NCBI GenBank assembly: GCA_019638935.1
Contig: JAHBSW010000021.1
Coordinates: 1-40,055, forward strand
Length of the DNA stretch: 40,055 nt
Direction of reading: 5' to 3'
DNA from: Cryobacterium sp.
Lineage (GTDB): Bacteria; Actinomycetota; Actinomycetes; Actinomycetales; Microbacteriaceae
Below the pieces are notes generated by a model that had not been told where the DNA came from, ran no database searches, and saw only the letters and a list, made by a program, of their open reading frames with translations. Below, piece by piece: positions 32,245-40,055 of this stretch (positions are counted from its first letter, which is position 1; each line of letters opens with the position of its first letter). The translations under genes were made by a program, and so were the position numbers.

Positions 32245-32835
32245 GTGGTTTCGCCAACGAAGGGCAAAGGAAAACCGGCGAAGGTGCCGTTGTTCGTCAA
32301 CCAGAAGCACTTGGCTGACCTTGATTTCAAGATGTACCTCGATCTTGATACCTCGGGCGACTTTCTCAAAGCGGTTCGCACGGACTTCGCCGTCTACTCG
32401 GTTCTCGATAAGCAGCCGTTGTTTCGTCTCGACTATCAGGCTGATATGCATACGGTGCCTGTTGCGCACTGGCAGTTTCACGCTGAGCGCGGTTCGTTGA
32501 CTCACTTGCTCACGCTGGCAAACCAACACCGCCCCAAAGTCGTAGAGAACCCTCACACGATTTCTAAGCTCCACTTTCCTGTGGGCGGCGAGCGGTTTCG
32601 CCCATGCATGGAAGACGTTCTGCAGTTCCTCATTGAAGAATGCGGTGTCGACTCGCAACCGAACTGGCGGGAGGCGGTAGATAAGGGTCGTGAAAAGTGG
32701 CGGCGCTTTCAATTGCGCTCGGTCGTTCGCGACCTACAGGAAGAAGCGGCGGCTGTACTACGACGCGAGGGGTGGACGGTGGTGGCACCGGAGCAGAAGC
32801 TCGTGGAATCGATGTCGACTCTGAGTCGTTGGTGA
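32245..32835 (+). CDS. Unknown protein of the accessory pair; N-terminus possibly lost
   Basis: 196 residues from GTG 32245, which has GGAAGGG 7 bases upstream. No named domain is recognised. Conserved-looking blocks are VPLFVNQKHLADLDFKMY, FRLDYQADM, HWQFHAERG and a C-terminal region with LHFPVGGERFRPCMEDVLQF and REKWRRFQLRSVVRDL. It is mixed alpha/beta, without signal or membrane segments. The frame continues upstream in coding-like fashion for about 40 codons without a start, so the real protein may be about 236 residues with its start damaged. GC is near 55 percent where counted (32341-32400), well below the flanks. It pairs with the small acidic gene upstream. Confidence 0.7.
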   Translation: MVSPTKGKGKPAKVPLFVNQKHLADLDFKMYLDLDTSGDFLKAVRTDFAVYSVLDKQPLFRLDYQADMHTVPVAHWQFHAERGSLTHLLTLANQHRPKVVENPHTISKLHFPVGGERFRPCMEDVLQFLIEECGVDSQPNWREAVDKGREKWRRFQLRSVVRDLQEEAAAVLRREGWTVVAPEQKLVESMSTLSRW

Positions 32836-32865
32836 CCGGTTAGGAACACTGGGTCGGCGACCGTT

Positions 32866-33168
32866 CTAACCCCTCAGCGGCGACCCCACGACATCGAACC
32901 GCCACCCGCCCATCTCTCCAGACAGCAGCGGCATGGCTTCGGCTATGGCGGCGCGCACGCTCTCGAGCTGCAGCGAGGCCTGGTGCGCCTCAGCGGATTC
33001 CCACAGCTCGACGACGAACACGGTGTCCGGCGAGTCGTCGTTGATCCCGACTTCGTAGAGCAGGCATCCTGCGTCGGCCAGTTCGGTGCTGGCACGTGTG
33101 AGAATCGCTACGACTTGGTCTCGGGCGCCGGGCTTCACACCGAGCGTTCCCACGTTGGCGAATGTCAT
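32866..33168 (-). CDS. Antibiotic biosynthesis monooxygenase (ABM) domain protein
   Basis: 100-residue single-domain protein of the ABM/quinol monooxygenase dimeric alpha-beta barrel family. The features are an opening strand ANVGTLGVKPGARDQVVAIL, the middle CLLYEVGINDDSPDTVFVVELW with Glu and Trp, and SAEAHQASLQLESVRA with the conserved His. These proteins oxidise quinols or act as detoxifying monooxygenases without a cofactor. Substrate unknown. Part of the accessory block between hpt and ftsH. Confidence 0.85.
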   Translation of the reverse strand: MTFANVGTLGVKPGARDQVVAILTRASTELADAGCLLYEVGINDDSPDTVFVVELWESAEAHQASLQLESVRAAIAEAMPLLSGEMGGWRFDVVGSPLRG

Positions 33169-33224
33169 GCGGCGATCGTACCCGCCGACACTGACAGAGT
33201 CGACGGATGCCGCCGCCCCCCGAC

Positions 33225-34118
33225 TCAGAACAGCGACGGCTGCACAGGCATCGGCTCCACACCATCATCCCCGTCCACAAGCTGCTGGAGCCTGCGCGCG
33301 GTGAACGGCGAGCTCGCCCCGCCGCCTTCGGGGTTGTCGAAGTAGACGTACACTTCGCGCGGCTGTCGGTCGGGGGCAGTGCGCCCGCTGCGCCACCCGT
33401 CGATCTGTTCGGACCATTCGGCGAGCGTGGCGTCGTCGTACCCATCGGGGTTGCGCCGCACATCGCCGTGGAAGCGCAGGTACACGAAGTCGCTGGTCAA
33501 CTCACGAATCTCGGGCCACTCGGGACTGTTGGTCATGACGGCGGCAACGTCGTGACGCCGGAGCTGCTCGATGAAGCGCGGGTTGTCGAAGCTCGGGTGC
33601 CGAACTTCGAAGGCATGACGGATGCGGCGGTTGGGCAGCTCAAGAATGCGTCGGTCGATCTTGGCTCCAGCGGTATTCTGCCGGATGAGTACTCGGGCTT
33701 CGGCCACCGTCTGGGGGAGCGCGGCGAGAAAGCGGTCCACTACTTCTGGGTTGTAGGCGTAGTGCTCGGAGATCTGCCACAGTACGGGGCCGAACTTGTC
33801 GTCCAGCAGCGGCACCCCGGACGCGAAAAACGCAGCGACGTTCCTCTCCGGGTTGCGGAGGGCTTGCTCGTGGGTGACTTCGCGGTGGCCCTTGATGGAG
33901 AACATGAAGCCGTCGGGCGTCTGGGCGCGCCAGGACAGGAAGTCTTTAGGCTCCTTGAGCCCGTGGAAAGTGGAATTGATCTCCAGTGATTTCAGATACT
34001 TCGACGCAAACTTCAACTGTTCACGCTGCTTAACTGTGTCGTCGTAGAACGTGCCTCGCCACGCGGGCTTGCTCCAGCCGCAGGTCCCAACCCAGACCGG
34101 CGTAACGCTCTCTGTCAT
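33225..34118 (-). CDS. DUF72 domain-containing protein
   Basis: 297-residue protein of the DUF72 (YecE-like) TIM-barrel family. Typical elements are WVGTCGWSKPAWRGTFYDD at the N-terminus, FASKYLKSLEINSTFHGL, FSIKGHREVTH, LPNRRIRHAFEVRHPSF, FVYLRFHGD near residue 210, and VYVYFDNPEGG towards the end. The biochemical activity of the family is not established. It is the largest gene of the accessory block between hpt and ftsH and reads against the operon direction. Confidence 0.92.
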   Translation of the reverse strand: MTESVTPVWVGTCGWSKPAWRGTFYDDTVKQREQLKFASKYLKSLEINSTFHGLKEPKDFLSWRAQTPDGFMFSIKGHREVTHEQALRNPERNVAAFFASGVPLLDDKFGPVLWQISEHYAYNPEVVDRFLAALPQTVAEARVLIRQNTAGAKIDRRILELPNRRIRHAFEVRHPSFDNPRFIEQLRRHDVAAVMTNSPEWPEIRELTSDFVYLRFHGDVRRNPDGYDDATLAEWSEQIDGWRSGRTAPDRQPREVYVYFDNPEGGGASSPFTARRLQQLVDGDDGVEPMPVQPSLF

Positions 34119-34430
34119 CGTCGTAGCCTAGCTCCGGCATCGGACATCCGCGCAGTCGGTAGCGAGGCGAGCCTGAGCAGGTTTGTGGCAAGGGGTCGCA
34201 GGTTAGAACCCTGGTAGGCCGATCGTTGTGATGTCTTCAATCACCGAGTAATTGATTGACGTCCATCAGCAGTAACGCGTTCGCGCGGGTACAGGAAGGT
34301 TCCGCACTGTCATGGACAGAGCCTGTCGAGCCGCGAACTGGCCTGCCGAACGCCGACGAGATCGTGCGGCGGCATCTCAGCGACGCGGTGTCCAGAAGTC
34401 GCTGTTGAATGAAGCCGATAGTCTGCCCGC
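34119..34430. other. Gene-free 312-bp stretch with repeat and tRNA-like remnants
   Basis: No gene is supported. It holds a partial copy of the 4635-4686 palindrome arm (34180-34190), then GGTCGCAGGTTAGAACCCTG (34194-34213), which looks like a decayed tRNA T-arm. A small AT-rich hairpin TCAATCA ... TGATTGA lies at 34237-34259. Confidence 0.4.
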
Positions 34431-34793
34431 ATGCTTCCTGCCGACTGGATCGAACACCGCCGCAGCGACCGCGAGCTCGTGGGGTGGATCGCAATGGAGG
34501 GTGACGGATTTCTGGCCTACGACATCCTGGGCCGGCAAGTCACGACAGAACCCGTTGACTGGCTTGCGGCAGAAGAACGACTCGACGAACTCGGGATCGG
34601 GTACGTCGCCGACCGCTACCTGCTGACACTCCCCGACGGAACCGTGCGGCCAGTGCGCATTACCGAGGTCAACACGCAAAGAATCGTGGTGATCGCTGAT
34701 GAGTTCGGGGCGGCATCCGCTGTGGGGAGTAATGCGGATCGGTATGAGTTGCCGTTTCCGGTGCCGGGCGAGCTTCGGCAGGTTCGGAACTAG
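34431..34793 (+). CDS. Hypothetical protein
   Basis: 120-residue protein with no recognised domain. It begins MLPADWIEHRRSDRELVGWI and has strand-rich segments (YLLTLPDGTVRPVRITEVN, RIVVIADEFG) ending ELPFPVPGELRQVRN. The codon use is like the host's. Nothing suggests export. It is in the accessory block before ftsH; a same-strand ATG with no clear ribosome site is the start. A repeat copy follows its stop. Confidence 0.55.
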   Translation: MLPADWIEHRRSDRELVGWIAMEGDGFLAYDILGRQVTTEPVDWLAAEERLDELGIGYVADRYLLTLPDGTVRPVRITEVNTQRIVVIADEFGAASAVGSNADRYELPFPVPGELRQVRN

Positions 34794-34807
34794 CGCATCT
34801 TGAGGTG

Positions 34808-34900
34808 AGGTTTCGATACGCCCGGCGGAGCCGGGCTACTCAACCAGCGAGATTGGCCGCCTCACGGTTCGTCGCGCTCCTCAACCGGCGAGTGTTGTCG
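34808..34900. repeat. Palindromic repeat copies before ftsH
   Basis: An inverted full copy (GGTTTCGATACGCCCGG ... CCGGGCTACTCAACCA, 34809-34846) is followed by a second partial one (CTCCTCAACCGGCGAG, 34878-34893). Confidence 0.7.
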
Positions 34901-34975
34901 CGTCAGCGCGCGTTAAGCCTCCAGCAAACAGCGAGTGGGTGCCCAGACACGCTCCGGTACCCTTAACCCCAGAAA

Positions 34976-35003
34976 GGTGCCGGGCTCGATTCCCGGTTCG
35001 CAC
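34976..35003 (+). other. tRNA T-arm-like hairpin abutting the ftsH start
   Basis: CCGGG-CTCGATT-CCCGG (34980-34996) has the exact 5-7-5 geometry of a tRNA T-arm. It is followed by a 7-base acceptor-like strand TTCGCAC and A, directly at the ftsH ATG. No matching 5' half forms a full cloverleaf. It could be a tRNA remnant or a chance hairpin. Confidence 0.35.
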
Positions 35004-36983
<1,980 letters not shown>

Positions 36984-37002
36984 CAGGCGAAAGGGCTGGC
37001 AC

Positions 37003-37626
37003 ATGGTGGATGAGCAGCGCATCGACACGGCGCGCATCGAAGCGGCCGTCACCGAGCTGCTGCTCGCGATCGGTGAGGATCCCGCTCGCGACGGCCTCGC
37101 CGAGACCCCGCGTCGCGTCGCGGAGGCGTGGCGCGAGTACTTCTGCGGCATCGGAGTCGACCCGACCACCCACCTCAGCGGCTCGATCGCGCCCGAGGTG
37201 AGCGAGGCATCCGGACCCGTCATCATGCGCGGCATCGAGTTCCGCTCCATGTGCGAGCACCACCTCGTGCCCATGCTCGGCGTTGCGCACGTCGCCTACG
37301 CTCCGCGCGATCGCGTCGTCGGCCTCGGCGCTCTGCCGCGCGTCGTCGCGACCGTCGCCTCGCGCCCCCAGCTGCAGGAGCGCCTCACCGAGCAGATCGC
37401 CGACGCCCTCGAGGCCGGCCTCGACGCGCGCGGGGTGCTCGTCGTCGTCGAAGCGAGCCACGGATGCGTCACCGCGCGCGGCCCGCGTCAGGCCGGTTCC
37501 ACGACGGTCACGCTCGCGTCGCGCGGCACTCTCGACGAGCCCGCGGCCCGCACCGAGATCGTCGCCCTCATGACCCGGCGTGACGATGGCGCACGATTCG
37601 AGCACGCAGCGGAGGACGGTCGGTGA
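37003..37626 (+). CDS. folE: GTP cyclohydrolase I
   Basis: First enzyme of folate synthesis, converting GTP to dihydroneopterin triphosphate. It has 207 residues. Zinc ligands are Cys84 and His87 in MCEHHLVPMLG, with Cys155 in SHGCVTARG. GLGALPRVV and the RPQLQERLTEQIADAL segment are family blocks. ATG 37003 has GAAAGGG upstream and lies 19 bases after the ftsH stop. An in-frame upstream start falls inside ftsH and was rejected. Its stop overlaps the GTG of folP. Confidence 0.95.
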   Translation: MVDEQRIDTARIEAAVTELLLAIGEDPARDGLAETPRRVAEAWREYFCGIGVDPTTHLSGSIAPEVSEASGPVIMRGIEFRSMCEHHLVPMLGVAHVAYAPRDRVVGLGALPRVVATVASRPQLQERLTEQIADALEAGLDARGVLVVVEASHGCVTARGPRQAGSTTVTLASRGTLDEPAARTEIVALMTRRDDGARFEHAAEDGR

Positions 37627-38492
37627 CCACGAGAACCTCGCGCCCGGGGTCGACGGAGCGCCCCGTCATCATGGGAATCCTCAATGTCACCCCCGACTCG
37701 TTCAGCGACGGCGGCAAGTATACGACGATCGACGGCGCGATCCGTCACGCCGAGGAACTCGTCGCGTCGGGGGCCAGTCTCATCGATGTCGGCGGAGAGT
37801 CGACGAGGCCCGGTGCCGCGCGCGTCGACTCCCTCGAGGAGAAGTCGCGCGTACTGCCCGTCATCACTGAGCTCGTCGCGCGGGGAATCCCCGTGAGCAT
37901 CGACACGATGAGCTCCGCCACCGCCGAAGCGGCCGTCGAGGCGGGCGTCACCATGATCAACGACGTCTCTGGCGGCCTCGCCGACAAGGGCATGCGCCGC
38001 GTCGCCGCCGAGAGCGGACTCGACTTCATCGCCATGCACTGGCGCGGGCCGAGCGCCCACATGGACCAACTCGCCCAGTACACGGATGTCGTGCGCACCG
38101 TGCGCGAGGAGCTCAAGCACCGCATCGCCGAGCTCATCGTCGCGGGCGTGAAGCCGCGTCGCATCATCATCGACCCCGGGCTGGGGTTCGCGAAGAGCTC
38201 CGAGCACAACTGGCAGCTGCTCGGGCGACTCGACGAGCTGACCGGGCTCGGCTACCGCGTGCTCATCGGGGCATCGCGCAAGCGATTCCTCGCCCCGCTC
38301 CTGCCGGCGGATGCCTCCACCAACGAGCGCGATCAGCCCACCACCGTCATCAGCGCTCTCGCCGCCGAATCGGGGGTGTGGGGGGTGCGCGTGCACGACG
38401 CCGCGAGCACCCTCGCCGCCCTCGACGTGTGGAGTGCGTGGAGCCACGGCCGCGACCACAGCCCGCGCGAGCTGGAGGCGGGGCGTGGCTGA
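37623..38492 (+). CDS. folP: Dihydropteroate synthase
   Basis: TIM-barrel enzyme that joins 6-hydroxymethyl-dihydropterin pyrophosphate to p-aminobenzoate; the sulfonamide target. It has 289 residues. Signatures are MGILNVTPDSFSDGGKY at the N-terminus, IDVGGESTRPGA, TMINDVSGG, and the late IIDPGLGFAKSSEHNW and GASRKRFL blocks. GTG 37623 overlaps the folE stop (GTGA). The 3' end overlaps folB by 8 bases. Confidence 0.95.
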   Translation: MTTRTSRPGSTERPVIMGILNVTPDSFSDGGKYTTIDGAIRHAEELVASGASLIDVGGESTRPGAARVDSLEEKSRVLPVITELVARGIPVSIDTMSSATAEAAVEAGVTMINDVSGGLADKGMRRVAAESGLDFIAMHWRGPSAHMDQLAQYTDVVRTVREELKHRIAELIVAGVKPRRIIIDPGLGFAKSSEHNWQLLGRLDELTGLGYRVLIGASRKRFLAPLLPADASTNERDQPTTVISALAAESGVWGVRVHDAASTLAALDVWSAWSHGRDHSPRELEAGRG

Positions 38493-38919
38493 GGCACCGC
38501 GCGGTGTCGGCGCGGCCTTCGACGCCGCGGCTGGCGACCACATCACCCTCACCGGGGTGCGCGCCTTCGGACACCACGGCGTCTTCGACCACGAGAGGCG
38601 TGACGGTCAGGAGTTCGTCGTCGACGCCACCGCGTGGGTCGACCTCGCCGCCGCCGCCGCGAGCGACGACGTCACGGACACCCTCCACTACGGCGAGCTC
38701 GCCGAGTTCATCGTCGCCGAGGTCGAGGGCACCCCGACCGACCTCATCGAGACCCTCGCCGAGCGCATCGCCGCGGGCGTGCTCGGCCGCTGGTCGACGG
38801 CCGTGTCGGCGGTGCGGGTGACCGTGCACAAGCCGTCCGCGCCGATCACCGTGCCCTTCGACGACGTCGCCGTGACGATCACGAGGTCGAGACACCGAGC
38901 CGGCGGGGTGGATGCATGA
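38485..38919 (+). CDS. folB: Dihydroneopterin aldolase
   Basis: Cleaves dihydroneopterin to 6-hydroxymethyl-dihydropterin and glycolaldehyde. It has 144 residues, a little longer than the family core because of a 15-residue N-terminal extension. Core motifs are LTGVRAFGHHGVFDHER with the active-site segment, DVTDTLHYGELAEFI, TDLIETLAERIA (Glu that binds pterin), and VTVHKPSAPI with the catalytic Lys. GTG 38485 has GGAGG 8 bases upstream and overlaps folP. Confidence 0.93.
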   Translation: MAEAPRGVGAAFDAAAGDHITLTGVRAFGHHGVFDHERRDGQEFVVDATAWVDLAAAAASDDVTDTLHYGELAEFIVAEVEGTPTDLIETLAERIAAGVLGRWSTAVSAVRVTVHKPSAPITVPFDDVAVTITRSRHRAGGVDA

Positions 38920-39527
38920 CCCGGATGCGCGCCTGGCTTCCCGCCGTCATCGCCCTCGGCAGCAACCAGGGCGACAGGGAGTCGACGCTGCGCGGCGCGG
39001 TCACCGCGATCAACGCGATCGACGGTGTGAGGGTGAGGCGGGCATCCGGCATCATCGAGACCCCGGCGCTCACGCTCGACGGAGTCGACGAGACCGCCCC
39101 CGCCTACCTCAACGCCGTCGTGCTCGTCGACAGCGCTCTCACCCCGGAGGAGCTGCTCGCCGAGCTGCACGCCGTCGAAGCAGAGTTCGGGCGCGTCCGC
39201 ACGACGCGCTGGGGCGACCGCACCCTCGACCTCGACCTCATCGACTTCGCGGGCCTCGAGCGTGCCACCGACACGCTCACGCTGCCGCACCCGCGTGCGC
39301 ACGAACGCGCCTTCGTGCTCCACCCCTGGGCGAGCGTGCAGCCGGATGCCTCGCTCACCGGCCGCGGCAGGGTCGCCGACCTGCTCGGCGCTGCCCTGGC
39401 CAGCGCGAGAGGCACGGCCGCCGATCCGGTCACCGAACTCGACGCGGAGCCGCTCTGGAGGCCCGAGCCTTCGCGCGGACCCGGGTCGTCGCACGGCGCG
39501 GAATCGCCGAGGGGAGTCGCACGATGA
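38916..39527 (+). CDS. folK: HPPK, 6-hydroxymethyl-7,8-dihydropterin pyrophosphokinase
   Basis: Transfers pyrophosphate from ATP to 6-hydroxymethyl-dihydropterin. It has 203 residues, with an unassigned polar C-terminal tail of about 40. Signatures are VIALGSNQGDRESTL, YLNAVVLVD, WGDRTLDLDLIDF (metal-binding Asp pair) and LPHPRAHERAFVLHPW. ATG 38916 overlaps the folB stop (ATGA), and the end overlaps the next ATG in the same way. Confidence 0.95.
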   Translation: MTRMRAWLPAVIALGSNQGDRESTLRGAVTAINAIDGVRVRRASGIIETPALTLDGVDETAPAYLNAVVLVDSALTPEELLAELHAVEAEFGRVRTTRWGDRTLDLDLIDFAGLERATDTLTLPHPRAHERAFVLHPWASVQPDASLTGRGRVADLLGAALASARGTAADPVTELDAEPLWRPEPSRGPGSSHGAESPRGVAR

Positions 39528-40003
39528 CCCGCACCCGGCCCGGCTCCCTCGTGCTCCTCGGCGCGATCGGACTCGTCATCTCGGCGCTCGCCGAGCTCGC
39601 GCTCGCCGCGATGGGCCAGCCCATCATCATCCCCCCGCTCACGCTCGCCCTCACCCTCGGCGTCGTCGGACTGCTCGTCATCGCCCTCGCCTGGCCCGTG
39701 CGCAAGACCGTGCGCGGTGGCGACGCGAAGGTCGACCCCTTCTACGCGACCCGCGTGCTCGTCTTCGCGAAGGCATCCGCGTTCACCGGCGCACTCCTGT
39801 TCGGGGCCGCCCTCGGTGCGCTCGTCTTTCTGCTGAGCCGGTCGATCGTGGGGTTAGGCTCGGTGTGGGTCGTCGCCGCAAGCGCGCTCGGAGCGATCGT
39901 GCTGCTCATCGGTGGGCTCATCGGAGAGCACTTCTGCCGCACCAACCCGCCCGACGAAGACGACACCGATGACGCAGAACCCGCGGCACCCGCCGCTCAC
40001 TGA
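39524..40003 (+). CDS. DUF3180 domain membrane protein
   Basis: 159-residue integral membrane protein with four hydrophobic segments (two in the first 60 residues, then FTGALLFGAALGALVFLL and VVAASALGAIVLLIGGLIG) and an acidic tail DEDDTDDAEP. The middle VDPFYATRVLVFAKASA is the mark of DUF3180, which in actinobacteria regularly follows folK. ATG 39524 overlaps the folK stop. Function unknown; linkage suggests only shared transcription. Confidence 0.88.
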   Translation: MTRTRPGSLVLLGAIGLVISALAELALAAMGQPIIIPPLTLALTLGVVGLLVIALAWPVRKTVRGGDAKVDPFYATRVLVFAKASAFTGALLFGAALGALVFLLSRSIVGLGSVWVVAASALGAIVLLIGGLIGEHFCRTNPPDEDDTDDAEPAAPAAH

Positions 40004-40013
40004 AGGAGAGACC

Positions 40014-40055
40014 GTGACGCAGGAGCTAGGCGCAGACGTTGCCGCGGATGCCGCG
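40014..40055 (+). CDS. Start of the next gene (3' truncated)
   Basis: GTG 40014 follows a strong GAAGGAGAG ribosome site and reads MTQELGADVAADAA to the window edge. In many actinobacteria a PH-domain membrane protein follows DUF3180, but 14 codons cannot show that. Confidence 0.5.
   Translation, partial: MTQELGADVAADAA

Noticed and set aside
34237-34494. 85-codon minus-strand open frame
   Set aside because: It overlaps the start of the 34431 gene and decayed intergenic sequence; no ribosome site and no recognisable protein features.

Overview
The window is high-GC DNA from an actinobacterium, most likely a member of the Microbacteriaceae. Support for this: strong C/G bias at third codon positions, frequent GTG starts, several genes that look leaderless, DUF3180 and DUF5302 family proteins, a Glu-Asp-Phe tRNA cluster, and the order tilS-hpt-ftsH-folE-folP-folB-folK-DUF3180. 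No plasmid, prophage, transposase or CRISPR locus is visible.

Layout. 1-745: the 3' part of a flavin/2Fe-2S reductase. 795-1458: a VapBC-type toxin-antitoxin pair on the minus strand. 1723-3530: a DEAD-box RNA helicase gene with a frameshift at its DEAD motif. 3599-4585: a Ppx/GppA phosphatase (minus). 4768-8719: a tightly coupled tryptophan catabolic operon (tryptophan 2,3-dioxygenase, a metal-dependent amidohydrolase, kynureninase, a PaaX-family regulator). 8937-9878: an EamA exporter (minus). 10057-12174: an acyl-CoA oxidase/dehydrogenase. 12348-14255: RecQ. 14553-16340: a surface protein with decapeptide repeats and a DUF6777-like region. 16522-17409: a zinc metallopeptidase. 17613-19222: an aldo/keto reductase and a thioredoxin (minus). 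19264-24071: a YhgE/Pip protein and an MMPL transporter carrying a C-terminal degenerate ABC-ATPase-like domain (minus), divergent from a TetR regulator and an SDR. Three 14-bp palindromes at an exact 17-bp period lie between the divergent genes. 25.7-27.5 kb: small genes (DUF5302, a DHFR-like reductase, an excalibur protein). 27609-27918: tRNA-Phe, tRNA-Asp and tRNA-Glu (minus). 28205-29428: a secreted M23 endopeptidase behind a four-unit 9-bp repeat array that resembles MtrA boxes. 29577-31748: ppa (minus), tilS and hpt (plus). 31.86-34.79 kb: an accessory block, lower in GC at its left end, inserted between hpt and ftsH. 35004-40003: ftsH, the folate genes folE, folP, folB and folK, and a DUF3180 gene. 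40014-40055: the first codons of the next gene.

How the genes work together. The kyn operon would convert tryptophan through N-formylkynurenine and kynurenine to anthranilate and alanine. No KynB-type formamidase is present, so the amidohydrolase between kynA and kynU is the natural candidate for that step. The TetR/MMPL/Pip divergon looks like an envelope transport unit controlled at one operator array. The folE-folP-folB-folK run encodes GTP cyclohydrolase I, dihydropteroate synthase, dihydroneopterin aldolase and HPPK, with overlapping start and stop codons.

Between genes the window carries many copies of a palindromic repeat (consensus ends CTGGTTGAG...CTCGAAACCAG or CTGGTCGAG...CTCGAGACCAG). 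It also carries two copies of a different 85-bp element with inverted ends. Some of this repeat material has been read into the ends of genes or into a domain linker.
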